From NCBI GenBank assembly GCA_035079385.1, contig JAVHKY010000054.1, forward strand, positions 2,581,501-2,645,500: a DNA stretch of 64,000 nt. The letters run 5' to 3'. Of the stretch, positions 46,158-57,130 are shown piece by piece. Numbering within the stretch: the first letter of the stretch is position 1; each line of letters begins with the position of its first letter. The notes under the pieces are model-generated. The model was given only the letters and a program-made list of their open reading frames with translations. It ran no database searches and had not been told where the DNA came from. The translations under genes and the position numbers were made by a program. Source of the stretch: Aspidiotus rigidus. Taxonomy: Eukaryota > Arthropoda > Insecta > Hemiptera > Diaspididae.

Positions 46158-48407
46158 TTATTCCCTAAAATTCGGGAGGGCCTTGATCACTGTTTCAGCC
46201 ATAGGATCCATCTTATTTTGGAGTATGCTTCTTGTAGGGTTTGTCAATTCCTCCTTATCAACTGATCTTCCAAGAACCGGGCTGTCAAATTTTTTGACGA
46301 TAAAAAATAAAAACGAGAGGAGATTCTGGAATTGATTAACGTAGATATCGCCATAAATGATTGCTGGGTCCTCATTTACACCCTGACGGTCAATATTTCC
46401 AGCGATTCGGAGTTGGTTATAGCGGATTGGAATCGGATACGGATGAACCTCGCCTACGCTTCGACGAGTCCTATTTTTTGAAATGCTGTGTGCAAACTCG
46501 ATGAATCGTTTATCAATGACTACTTCCAATGGAGTTTTTCCATTCACATCTTTAGCTTCGATGTTGGCTCCATGCTCCACAAGATATTGAAAACTTTCAC
46601 TTTTATTCGCGAGTGCTGCACAATGTAAAGGCGTCCAATTATCAAACTCTCTCACAAGATTCACGTCAACCTTCTTCTTAACAACTAAATAATCAAGTAC
46701 AACCATCAGATTCCTTAGGGCAGCTTCGTGAACAAGTGGGTTTCCATAAAGATGAACGATGTCGGCACCGTGGTCAGCAAGATATTCAAATATTTCAGTC
46801 TTATTTTTAAGAAGTGCAAGGTGTAGAGGTGTTTCACCTTTCTCATTTTTGAAGTTCATTTTAGCACCTAGATCGACAAAATATTGGCAATCTCCTAACC
46901 AGCCGTCAGCAACTGCTATGTGTAGTGGTGTTGTACCTCTTTTATCTTTCGCGTTAATATCCGCACCTTTTTCAACGAGATAATCACGTGTTTTTATTAA
47001 GTTATACAAGACTGCAAGATGTAACGGTGTTTCACCATTATTATTCTTCTCATTGATGTCAGCTCCTGCCTCTATCAACGCTCCACAAGCGTTGCTAGAG
47101 GCATCCGGCTCTATGATAGACCTTGTAAGTGCAGAAACTGCTACATGCAGTGGAGTCTCGCCATCGTTATTCTTTGGATTAAGAGCGGAACCTTCTTCAA
47201 CCAGCCATCGGCAATATTCTAGGTTTGGGCGAAAGGCTGCTTTATGCAGAAGAGTATTCCCCTTTTCATCCTCTTGATTGAGATCGCCTACGCTCTCGAC
47301 GATCATTTTGAAATCATCAATTCTCTCACCAAAGACGGTTTGAGAAGATTTGAATAATTCGTCCAATAACACCGAACTGGCAACAGCGTGCTTTTCTTTT
47401 ATCAAATACCGAACAAAATGCATACGATGCCAAGAATACGCTCTCTCAAGTAGAGTCTGATTTTTATAAAAATATCGCTCAGTATTCACATCAAATTCCA
47501 TTTCTTGTACATCCAATAAATTTTTTAAAAAATCCATGTCATCGTTAAAAATAGTTTGGAATGGGAGATTCTTGAAAAACTTCGAAAATCTATCCTTACT
47601 TATCTTGTGGATGTTTGCACCATGCATTATTAGATATTTAGAGTATTCATAACGTTCATCGCTATACTTGAGCTGTGCGTAATGAAGAGGCGTATATTCA
47701 TGAATGTCACCTACATCCACGTCGGCACTTTTCTCCTCCACAAGATATTGCAGTATTTCCGTTCGACTCTCTATAACTGCTATATGTACCAATGTCTTAC
47801 CATCTCTCCTCCTCCAATTGATGGAGAAGCCTTCCTTCTTTCTGTCGAGTAAATCTTTCATGAAATCGAGTTTACCTTGTTGAACTGCCAGAAACAAGAT
47901 ATTTTCCTTGTCTGCATTAAGCACGGTGAGTCTAGGTTTGGCCTCTTCAATCAGGTAATTGATGGCCGCGGTATTCTGGCGCCTCATCGCTTGAATAAGA
48001 AGGGGCTCTTCATTATCAGCGTGTGGTACATTTACATCAATCTTTCTCTCTTCAATTAAATACCGCAGAATATTAACATGACCACACTGAATTGCTTGGT
48101 GCGCCGCTGTCCCGGTAATATTTGGACCATATTTTTCAACCAAATATTTAACTACGTCCAGAGTACCACGCTGAACCGCCAGTTGCAGTATTGTAGAATT
48201 ATGATCATCTGTTTTTGTGAGGAGCGAGAGGTCCTTACCCAGTATGTAGTTGAGAATTTCCAAATTATCATACCGAACGGCAACGTGAGCGATTGTCTTC
48301 TTTTTCTTATTAGTGATGGAAGCTGGAACTCCTTTTTCCTCAATGAGAAATTTCACTTGCTCCAGGTTACCTTGTTTGGCTGCAGTGAATATCCGCAATG
48401 ATGCCAT
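46158..48407 (-). CDS. Ankyrin-repeat protein, 749 residues, single exon, with RTRR site before a 100-residue tail
   Basis: An uninterrupted frame runs from ATG at 48407 (good context AAAATGG) to TAA at 46158-46160. Residues from about 3 to 645 form roughly 18 ankyrin repeats. The most regular lie in the second half, with G(E/T/N)TPLH(L/V/I)A cores and G-A-(D/N)-I-N ends; two or three near residues 270-390 are degenerate. Residues 646-649 are RTRR (46461-46472), a furin-type cleavage motif, followed by 100 residues of no family I recognise, including a short hydrophobic LLSFLFFIV stretch. There is no N-terminal signal peptide. Ankyrin arrays bind other proteins; the partner here is unknown. 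Ankyrin array, basic site and tail recall the general plan of latrotoxin-like proteins, but the array itself cannot prove homology. Other possibilities are a lineage-specific ankyrin gene or one acquired from a symbiont. A TATA-like box and poly(A) signal argue for an expressed host-type gene. Confidence 0.9.
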   Translation of the reverse strand: MASLRIFTAAKQGNLEQVKFLIEEKGVPASITNKKKKTIAHVAVRYDNLEILNYILGKDLSLLTKTDDHNSTILQLAVQRGTLDVVKYLVEKYGPNITGTAAHQAIQCGHVNILRYLIEERKIDVNVPHADNEEPLLIQAMRRQNTAAINYLIEEAKPRLTVLNADKENILFLAVQQGKLDFMKDLLDRKKEGFSINWRRRDGKTLVHIAVIESRTEILQYLVEEKSADVDVGDIHEYTPLHYAQLKYSDERYEYSKYLIMHGANIHKISKDRFSKFFKNLPFQTIFNDDMDFLKNLLDVQEMEFDVNTERYFYKNQTLLERAYSWHRMHFVRYLIKEKHAVASSVLLDELFKSSQTVFGERIDDFKMIVESVGDLNQEDEKGNTLLHKAAFRPNLEYCRWLVEEGSALNPKNNDGETPLHVAVSALTRSIIEPDASSNACGALIEAGADINEKNNNGETPLHLAVLYNLIKTRDYLVEKGADINAKDKRGTTPLHIAVADGWLGDCQYFVDLGAKMNFKNEKGETPLHLALLKNKTEIFEYLADHGADIVHLYGNPLVHEAALRNLMVVLDYLVVKKKVDVNLVREFDNWTPLHCAALANKSESFQYLVEHGANIEAKDVNGKTPLEVVIDKRFIEFAHSISKNRTRRSVGEVHPYPIPIRYNQLRIAGNIDRQGVNEDPAIIYGDIYVNQFQNLLSFLFFIVKKFDSPVLGRSVDKEELTNPTRSILQNKMDPMAETVIKALPNFRE

Positions 48408-48537
48408 TTTATGCAGAAAATTGACAATCGAACTCTGTGTACTTAGGTTACTGCAGTTTGTTTTGTTTCAGAACCAGTACGAATGTAAACGAACGCAATA
48501 ATAATCTTGTTCAAATTGCTGGTGGTACTATTATCAC

Positions 48538-48545
48538 CTTTATAG
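48538..48545 (-). promoter_or_regulatory. TATA-like box upstream of the ankyrin gene
   Basis: Read on the minus strand, TCTATAAAGG lies about 130 bases before the ATG. Transcription would start near 48510, leaving a 5' leader of about 100 bases. A CTGCAG shortly before the ATG could also be a splice acceptor, so a leader intron is not excluded. Confidence 0.4.
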
Positions 48546-48899
48546 ATGAAATTTAAGCTTTATCAGGTAATCAGTTCTTTTCTAATCAATCATCCAATGT
48601 GCTTATCATAGAAGAAAGCAATACAAAATCCCAATTGATTAATTCCAAGCTTAAAAGGTTAGGTCCTCGGGAAACGTCCGCGTCCGACCTTTATGTCGTC
48701 ATCAATGGCCTTGCCTTAATTTAGGGACTGGAAAGTTTTTGAATTGTGATTCGTTGTAGGCGTGGACCTCCAAAGAGGTGGGCTCAGGAAAGGTTAAGCT
48801 AGACTTTAACTATAGGATCTTAGCCGAGTTTCTCCTCTGGACATGAATGCTTAGCTACGTTGGGCCCAAATGAGAATTTTAGGTTGACAATTGTTAGGT
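48546..48899. other. Upstream flank of the ankyrin gene, no gene seen
   Basis: Ordinary non-coding sequence that presumably contains the remaining promoter of the minus-strand ankyrin gene. It ends where the RTE-like pseudogene tail begins. Confidence 0.45.
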
Positions 48900-50690
48900 T
48901 AAGACTCTTCTTCTTATTTTGCTGCCATACTCAATCGAGCGTTGGCGAATCATCTTTGTCGATCCCTTGTATACGCTTCTCGGGGCTACGTGATGATGCG
49001 CAGCGCTCTGCATAGATCGCTTATACTCTGAAGACCTGTCCAATGCCTGATGTTGCGAAGCCATGATAAGGAACAATAAAGAGGAATACTCCGACGTGGA
49101 GTAAAAAAATGCAAACCGCAGAAAAAATGAAAATACTCCACGTCGGAGTATTCCTCTTTATTGTTTAGTATGGATAGCCGTAACTTAAAGGAACGGATTC
49201 GTGTAAGCCATGATAAGGACTTGCGTCCTATTCCACGCTTTCCCTCGATTTTTCCCTCCATGATCAGCCGTAGTAACTTATATTTTTCACCCTTTATGAT
49301 GTGGCCTAAATAGCAGACCTTCCGCTGTTTGACGTGGCGGTCTTTTCCAAGACTGCCGCGTTGGTCATTTCTAGCGTCCATGAGATCTTCAGCATACGCC
49401 GTAAAGTCCACATCTCGAAGACCTCTAAGCGATTTATTGACTCCGCCTTGAGTGTCCAAGTTTCCACTGCGTGGAGTAGGACTGACCCAATGTAGGATCT
49501 TACAGATCTGTATCGAATTAATATATCTAGATTACGATCGCATAGTATTTGTATTTCCCTAAATTTCAAGAAGGCTTGCTTGGCCTGCGCAATTCTGGTT
49601 TTCACTTCGATTTGGGGGTCCCATCTGCTGTTGACCATTGTACCTAAGCATTTGAATTGCATGACTCTTTCAATGCGATTACCGTCTACGTAAATGTTAA
49701 ACGGGGGGGAGGATGTCTCTGCTCACAACCATCAGTTTTGTTTTATCACCATTTATTCTTAGGCCAGCTGCTCTTCCTATCTCGTTCAAAACATCCAAAA
49801 GAAGTTGTAGATCTTCTGGGTCATCTGTGAGGTCATCGGCATATTGAATGTTGTTAATTGCCCGTCCGTTTACTTTGATTCCACATTCTATTCCATCCAG
49901 GGCTTCTGAAAATATGCTTTCAACATATATGTTGAAGAGCACAGGCGACAGCCCTTGACATTCGCCTTTCTTTATCTCGAATTCATCCGAAAGTGAGCCA
50001 TCATTCAGTTTCACCTTAGATCGGATAATTCTAGCATCTTTTCCGTCAACTCCGGATCTCTCTAAGATCCCCATCATCCGTTCATGTTTCACACTGTCAA
50101 ACGCTTTCTCGTAATCAATGAAACACATATAAACATTTTTGCGCTGATTATAACAGTTTTGTACTAGCGTGTTGAGACAGAAAATGGCCTCTCGTACGCC
50201 CGCACCACTCTTGAAGCCAAATTGAGTTTCCCCACTCAATGATTCGAGTTTTCTAGAAAGTCTGGTATGAAGAATTTTGAGGAATATTTTAAGCGCGTGA
50301 CTCATGAGACGAATTGGCCGGTGATCCTTGCATTTTGATGCATTTGGTTTCTTAGGAAGGGATTGTAACCAGTCAGTAGGTATTTCACCGCTGTTATATA
50401 TCTGGTTGAAGAACTTCGTCAACATACCCAGGGTGCCACCTTCGACCATTTTTAGAAATTCTGCGTATATTCCGTCTGGTCAGCCTTGTTATTTTTTGCG
50501 GTTTTTATTGCGTGCGTTCGACTTCACTTTTCACTAATTCTGGTCCTGAAAGTTCCTCGTTAAGTTGAGATTGGAGAAGTGGTTCCCTGTTATCTTCAAA
50601 TACTCCTTCGGTTTAACTTTTCCAGAGTCCTTTAATTTGTTGATTGTCCGTGATTGGTATTTTATTTTCGTCATAGAGTACAGCCTTCCT
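48900..50690 (-). pseudogene. RTE-like non-LTR retrotransposon, 5'-truncated reverse transcriptase
   Basis: Read on the minus strand, the order is an LYDENKIPITDNQQIK-type linker, a frameshifted NNKA..DGIYAEFLK, then RPIRLMSHALKIF, QFGFKSGAG, FIDYEKAFD, INNIQYADD (YADD at 49832-49843), GLRINGDKTK, FKCLGT, AVETWTLKAE and FEMWTLRRMLKISWT, ending WLRNIRHWTGLQS. This arrangement matches RTE/BovB-type elements, which copy element RNA at a nicked target. The endonuclease half is missing. Lesions include frameshifts near 50475 and between 49660 and 49700, degraded catalytic-loop spacing (ECQGLSP and a shortened stretch after YADD), and a 147-bp insertion near 49073. A short AAG-rich tail lies near 48905-48920. 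The copy is inactive. It sits 0.5 kb upstream of the ankyrin gene on the same strand. Confidence 0.85.
49058..49219. repeat. Insertion with 32-bp perfect inverted repeat, bounded by 15-bp direct repeats
   Basis: AAGCCATGATAAGGA occurs at 49058-49072 and 49205-49219. Between them, 49072-49103 and 49134-49165 are perfect 32-bp inverted copies separated by 30 bp. The insertion interrupts the end of the RTE-like frame between two LSWL stretches. It may be a small foldback insertion or a template-switch scar. Confidence 0.85.
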
Positions 50691-53390
50691 CTTTAAAACT
50701 CTTCAGCAATTATATCTCACTAATTTACACCATTCCATCAAATTTCCTTCGATTTTTCTTAAGCTAGATCCGCATTACATCCCACCGTGCAATGCGGTGA
50801 GCACTTACACGACTTCGGCGTCATTTTCAATCCATCTTACCCGATTATTCTCAGAACCTCTTGGGATACAGCTTCTATACATGTAGAAAGATATCACCAG
50901 CAAATGTTTAACATCATCATTACCTTCCTACAGCTCAAAGCTATAATTTTTCATCCTATATCGAACACGAAACTCGTTAATCGTTTCTCGAAGAGAAGAA
51001 AAAATAGATAAATAAAATGTACCTAATTTTCGAATTTATTTTAAATCCGAAGTTTCTAACGCTATAATTTTCATACGCATATATTCGTCGTATATTCGAT
51101 AACCTTCACACCTACGACCAGTAAAATCGAGTCAATTCGCAACTTCAAGAACAGTTGTTCTTCGTACATTATATGAGTATACAAAGATAGTGTCACTTCA
51201 AAAGTGATAACGTTAGCGATAGATCATTTGGATCGTAGTGGGTTAAATCCGTTAAAGGCACTCAGTACAAGTAGTGGTCCACTTTATGGGGGAAAGATCT
51301 CGAGTGTTCTCTTCATACGACTATACGGTATATCGGACAGATCTGTATACGAATATATGGCGAAGTTCATCCACATGAATATCCATAAAAATGTCAGTCT
51401 GCTAACGCTTAATTAAAAAGTATACCCGTGTTCGAAGCTAGATTCGTTGGCGGTATCGCGAACAAAGTATGTAGAGACAGGATTGTAAAAATACATTTTG
51501 ATACATTTTTATTAGTATTTACACCTACGTTGTTCGTTTTTTTTTCTCTTCTTTTTGGATTGAGAGTATCGCAGCTTACGAAATCAGTACGAAAGAAGTT
51601 TCTCTTTCACTTAGTTGCATTCGTCCTCTATATCATTCTATTTTTTTTTTTGTTAATGTCTCGCTTTTTTTTTTTTTTTTGGTGAAGTTTTATGGCTTTA
51701 ATATATTTTCTTACATTGTGTTCATTTTCGTGTATACGTCGCTGATTTGAAACCAGTTTCTGATCGAAAAATTTTTTTATTCTAAATCTTAGACTATTTT
51801 CTATTCTCGTAGCCGGTCGAATCGCTTTTGAATACCATTAGTAATTTTTGTAAGGCAAGCAACTGTTGCGGTTATTATCACTCTTGATTTTTATCGGTTA
51901 TTTCTAAATATTAAATTTTATTCGACATTTAAATAGCTTTAATAACGTTTAACGTATTTCTTTCTGTATATAACTGGTTTTTTTTTTCTTCTGATGAGTG
52001 CGTCCTTTATAGTGTATCGTACATTTCTATACAAATCGTGTAAATCGTATTCGTGTTTTAGCTAATGTGATTTTTTTTTTTTTTTTTTTCTACAACATGT
52101 GTATATTCTTTGTGGGAACTAAAACGAAGTTTTTCTCGTTTTTTTTTTTTTTCTTTCTATCTCGAGATTTAGGTGATGACTAGCGACGATCAAAGTTATT
52201 TAAGTGACGAGTAAAGCGCTGGTATAATATAATGTGTGTAGGGTGTGGTGATAGGTGCAGGTTAAGGTGATATCACGGTAAGGAGTGGAAATTAACCGAG
52301 AATAAAAATACATAAAGTGATCGCCTGGTCTCTGATCGCAATATTGAATTTCGAATATGGAATATTATATGCTAAAGATTCATGGTGAAATGCAACCGAA
52401 GCCGACAATTTTTTCGAATACGTGCATGAGTATGAAAGTTTTCAAGCGAAGCCCAAAGAGGCGAATGACGAAGATGATGAAATTTTCACTCCCCCTAGGC
52501 CAATGAAGAAACCCCCCTCAAACTTTAATTTCTTGTAGGTAAAAAAAAAAAAAAATTGAAATTATGATGCCCCCCTAAAACGAATAGGAAGAATCGTCTT
52601 CAAAAAATGGCATCCCTGCAAAAGATATGAGAATAAAAATGAATATAACTCATTGATAAAGTCACAGATGCGCATCGAAGGGGCCGAGGGAAAAGTACTC
52701 TTCCATTCCCTTTCCTCAGCCTCGGTGGAAATTGCGAGGACGATTTTCATTCTCGCTATCTATGTCTTTAACGGCACGCCACACCAATGTTGGAAATCCG
52801 TGAGTTCGAGTTACCCTCTCCTCTCGATGGACTTATAATCCTCGAACCCGCGACCTAATCTAGAAATATGCGAGTCCGAGCTCGAGTTTCTTAGTCTAGT
52901 ATGCAGTATATTCGATTATACTAGCTTTAAAGTAGACCTAGCACATGTCCATATATTGCGCTAATACTTGCCTATACCAGGCTTCTCCGCCCCTTTGTTC
53001 CTGAGGGCTTTCAACCCTATTTTACACATTTTTCGGCGAGTTTCGAAGGCCTTATTGCCGCTAAAACAAACTCCTACCTGTTTTTCGAGCCCCCCACCCT
53101 TAGCAAAATGATTTGACTAATGCCGGGATATCCAGGCTCTGCTAATCACCGCTCGAGAAATTCTACTTCCATTTTCACTACCTAACTGAACCGTATTTAC
53201 CCTGGTCTTTTCTTCACCCCTCAACTCAAATTCCAAATCTTGACTGATTTGCTCTCATCTCTTCTGGCTATGTGGGATTCTCATTCAACTAATCCTTTCG
53301 TTCACCGCACTCATTTAGTTCTTAAGCACTATTATCCACCTCAAAAATTTGTATTATTTTCACAATAAAGGGTGTATTAAGAAGAAGAAA
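50691..53390. other. Mostly unique-looking non-coding DNA
   Basis: High-complexity sequence with long T tracts around 51640-51680, 52070-52090 and 52140-52152. Frames at 51204-51685 are T-rich or hydrophobic by composition and lack motifs. From about 52880 CTAGTATGCAGTATA words resemble the dispersed repeat near 58.0 kb. No gene can be drawn. Confidence 0.45.
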
Positions 53391-53426
53391 AAAAAAAACA
53401 AAAAAAAAAAAAAAAAAAAAAAAAAA
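53391..53426 (+). repeat. Poly(A)-rich tract, probable retroposon tail
   Basis: A tract of nearly only A follows AATAAAGGGTGTATTAAG, in the way a poly(A) signal precedes a tail. The preceding 200 bp may be the 3' end of a short retroposed copy, but I cannot identify it. Confidence 0.5.
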
Positions 53427-53439
53427 CAGCTCCTCTTTC

Positions 53440-53750
53440 TTCTGGTTTTGGGGGCTTTTCAACTTCCCGGAACAAGACGTGGTTACTGCCAAAGATTCTC
53501 TCCGTCCCACAAAATTCCTGACCCTGTACTCACTTCTGCCTATGACCTCAAAACTATCACAGATTCCTGGCATGACTACCGGAAAGCTCAATATTCCAAC
53601 AAACTTGTAGGTCCTCAAGACTTCTTCTTATGGAATTGACCGGCATAAAGACATCATTCTCACCCGCCTCAAAATAGCTCACATGTCTCACCCACTCCTA
53701 TCTTTTTATAGGTCCATTTTCTACGCCCCTTTGCAAATACTCTCACAATG
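53440..53750 (+). pseudogene. C-terminal scrap of a jockey/I-type LINE ORF2
   Basis: Two overlapping frames read DLKTITDSWHDYRKAQYSNK and, after a one-base shift near 53630, HKDIILTRLKIAHMSHPLLS. The second resembles the (T/A)RLRIGHTRLTH block near the C-terminus of jockey- and I-group ORF2, where a tryptophan-containing linker precedes it. The fragment is too short for a firm clade. It runs into the tandem repeats that follow. Confidence 0.5.
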
Positions 53751-54865
53751 ACAATATATTTGCTCAACACTAGGGCAAATTCTTAAGCACAGCTAGGGAA
53801 GCAGCAATGTATCAAACAAAATCAAGGGAGAATAATTCACTTCACATTTTCCGTAATTTATCTGAGAAATTTACAATCATTCTCCCTTCAGTTTAGAGTG
53901 AAATGTGTCGCCAGGGGTGGCATTTTTCAAGTTTTGTGGACTCTACCTGAATTTCCGCCCTAGGGATTCCGTTTTGGAGCTCCTAAGCTGGTTTATTCTG
54001 TTCCATCTACGTTGGCACACCGCGCGTTTCATAAGAAGCGGTACAAAGACTTTTACCTGGCAACACTGGAAGGTACAACACTGTACCACCCCTTTGCCAA
54101 TATTGCCACAATAATGATAATATATTTGTTTAACACTGGGGCAAATTCTTAAGCACAGCTAGGGAAGCAGCAATGTATCAAACAAAATCAAGGGAGAATA
54201 ATTCACTTCACATTTTCCATAATTTATCTGAGAAATTTACAATCATTCTCTCTTCAGTTTAGGGTGAAATAAAATTCCACAGAGAGGAATTAGAGTCGCC
54301 AGGGGTGGTATATTTCAAGTTTTGTGGACTTTGCCTGAATTTCCGCCCTAGGGATTCCATTTTGGAGCTCCTAAGCTGATTTATTCTGTTCCATCTAAGT
54401 TGGCACACCGCGCGTTTCATAAGAAGCGGTACAAAGACTTTTACCTGGCAACACTGGAAGGTACAACACTGTACCACCCCTTTGCCAATATTGCCACAAT
54501 AATGATAATATATTTGTTTAACACTGGGGCAAATTCTTAAGCACAGCTAGAGAAGCAGCAATGTATCAAACAAAATCAAGGGAGAATAATTCACTTCACA
54601 TTTTCCGTAATTTATCTGAGAAATTTACAATCATTCTCTCTTCAGTTTAGGGTGAAATAAAATTCCACAGAGAGGAATTAGAGTCGCCAGGGGTGGCATA
54701 TTTCAAGTTTTATGGACTTTACCTGAATTTTCGCTCTGGGGATTCCGTTTTGGAGCTCCTAAGCTGGTTTATTCTGTTCCATCTATGTTGGCACACCGCG
54801 CGTTTCATAAGAAGCGGTACAAAGACTTTCACCTGGCAACACTGGAAGGTACAACACTGTACTAC
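53725..54865 (+). repeat. Tandem repeat with 388-bp unit, about three copies
   Basis: TCGCCAGGGGTGG starts at 53908, 54296 and 54684, an exact 388-bp step. GCAAATTCTTAAGCACAGCTAG starts at 53774, 54141 and 54529; the first step is 367 because copy 1 lacks about 21 bp. Units share GGCACACCGCGCGTTTCAT and ATCAAGGGAGAATAATTCAC. The copies are nearly identical, so the duplication is recent. Matching plus- and minus-strand frames recur with the unit and are not genes. Confidence 0.93.
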
Positions 54866-55204
54866 TCTGCGCTTCCCTGGGCGCGGTTGAACATAACTGC
54901 ACACATTAATGCGCATTCAACCATTGCGCATTCTCAGCCTAGTATATCGCTATGAAAAGCGATTGTCGCGTTTATTTTAAATGTGTTGCAACTATTCTAT
55001 TTTTTGGTCCTTGTTGTAATTATTTACTTTTGCATAGCAGTACAAACTGCAGTAAATTGAAAAGACTGAAGAAAAAAAATATTTTTTTTTATGTAAAATA
55101 AAATAAATTGTCAACAATATTATAATAAATTTATTATTTTAATCCACAAACCGTGTAAAAAAACCGCCTCAGAATTGTTGTTACACATCTCACCTTCTCC
55201 TATC
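54866..55204. other. Non-repeat spacer between tandem copies
   Basis: The third unit breaks off near 54865 and unrelated AT-rich DNA follows, until the diverged fourth copy starts. It may be an insertion, but I see no terminal repeats. Confidence 0.4.
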
Positions 55205-55640
55205 TTTTTATAGGTCCATTCTCTACTCCCTTTTGCCAACACTGCCAAGATTATAATATGTCTGTGCAATACAGAGGCAAATTCTTAGGTACGCGTAGGG
55301 AAGCGGCGATGTATCAAATAAAATCAAGGGAGAAAATTCCCTTCACATTTTCCCTAATTTATCTGAGGAATTTACAACCATTCTCTCTTCAATTTAGAGT
55401 GAAATAAAATTACACCAGGAGGAACTACTATCACTAGGGGTAGAAAATTTCAAACTTTGAGGCAGCTAGCCTGAATTTTTGCTCCAGAGCCCGTTTATTC
55501 CACTTAGGAGCTCCTGAGCTGGCTGTTTTTGTTCCATCTGAGTTGTTACACTGCTCATAAAGGGCATTTGTTTTTTAAAAATGTCGTGCATTATCAAGAC
55601 TTTTATCTGACAACACTGGAAGGTGCAACACAGGACTTGT
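55205..55640 (+). repeat. Diverged fourth copy of the 388-bp unit
   Basis: The order of words matches the unit (AGGCAAATTCTTAGG, AAATCAAGGGAGAAAATTC, ATTTATCTGAGGAATTTAC, TAGGAGCTCCTGAGCTGG, ACAACACTGGAAGGTGCAAC) with many substitutions. It is probably the older source copy. It retains CTCCTATCTTTTTATAGGTC at its left, as does the LINE scrap at 53695. Confidence 0.75.
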
Positions 55641-57130
55641 GCCATAACTTGGAGGAACGTATAAATTCTTTTCTTTCACTTCATGGAAAAACATTGGATG
55701 ATATATGTAAGAATCAAACTTCGTCTTTCTCGGTAACAGGTCTCTATTGATCCGAAGACCTTCGTCTTTCCTGCTACCGAGTCTCTATTGAACGATCTTA
55801 ACTACACGTATGAAACGTGAATTAACTGACACTCGCTATCTCTATTCTAATCTCTTATAACAACTACGACTACCTATTTTGTCTGCGAGTGCCAGCGTGC
55901 AAGAATATGCAGCAGCATATTCTTACATATATATGTCTTTTGGGCGTTTCTGGGGCTTGCTTGGCCTGACTCAAGGCCGGACTCCCATCATTATACAGAG
56001 TACTATATATCTTAGTCTAGTTTCTAGTATAATTACAACGTACTAGGAGTGGGCTAGGCTAACTATAGCTGAAGGCTCACTTGATCCGCTAGTTTGCCTC
56101 TCCATCGGTATTTTTTAGCCTAGTACAAGCGTTGTATACCGTATACACATATGTTTGGCTGGGGTGTTAGTTAGTTGAAGGTCACTTAAGACGTCATACA
56201 CGCCCCAAGACCCAATGATGTCATGCTTCCCACAAAAATTATTTCGCAAATTTCCGACTGACCTGACCCTCTTTCCCCCTATCTCACTGTTTTTTCTCTT
56301 CTTCTACCTACTGTTTGTAACAATTCCGATACGGTCACTAATTCTCTCAACTATCTGCGCTCCACTTACGTTTACCTTCTCCCGCAGTCTCCAATCCTTT
56401 CTCATTTCTCACCTCAATTACCACACCTTTTCCAAGCTAATAACTCTTGAAAAGCTCTCATATGAAAAAAACCAAAAAATTGAATTTCAGAAACTTTGTG
56501 CATGTCACAATCATTCCACTGTGCGAAGGATTAAAAAGTTCGAACACGAGATTGTAAAGTATTATACTTCATAGTTCCGTGCACAGTAACAGAATATACG
56601 TACACTCACTTAATTTTGTTGTACCTTGTTGATTGCAGCGCGCAAAGGGGAGCTACAGCAGATTCTTATTTACTCCGCGCCACGACTCGAATACAATTTA
56701 TTCATATTCTCTACGTTTGTAAGGGGATGGCAGGCAGGATCGGTTTCATTTCTCGGACTGCTCGCAGTACTTTAAATATTCGTTCGCTATAGCGTAAAAT
56801 GCAAACATTAAAACGGTAACCGCGACATGGTGCAACGTGCAAACATTCCGCCCTACACCGAACGCGCAAAATAATAATGTTATATACTTATGATGCTTTC
56901 CCAAATTACCGGGGCACGGAATTACACGCGAAATTTCGTTGCGGCATGAAAATTTCAGCTGTTTACAGTTTCAATTATCCGCCTGGAAAATTCTCTCGAG
57001 TGTAATTTTCCACTTGCAGTGTACTACTATTCGGCATTACCGAGCGTGTATATTCGTTAATTAAAATATTACGAGCTCGCATCGTCGTGCCGCAAGAAAC
57101 AACAATAATGCCGATGACGACACCACGACG
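55641..57130. other. Non-coding DNA, partly a unique CpG-containing island
   Basis: GACCTTCGTCTTTC and GGTCTCTATTGA words are duplicated near 55715-55790. CTAGTATA-rich repeat DNA lies near 56000-56130, and CpG-containing unique DNA from about 56580 to 57130. The 119-residue frame at 56215-56574 shows hydrophobic and basic stretches but no domain, and I do not call it. Confidence 0.4.

Noticed and set aside
46759..48501. Plus-strand frames within the ankyrin gene
   Set aside because: They are the antisense of the ankyrin repeats, and their periodic appearance follows from the repeats.
52837..52900. tRNA-like B box (reverse complement GGGTTCGAGG) suggesting a tRNA or SINE
   Set aside because: No matching A box at the right spacing and no cloverleaf could be drawn.
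53349..53639. Lys-rich frame crossing the A tract
   Set aside because: The first half is translation of poly(A); only the latter part matches a LINE C-terminal fragment.
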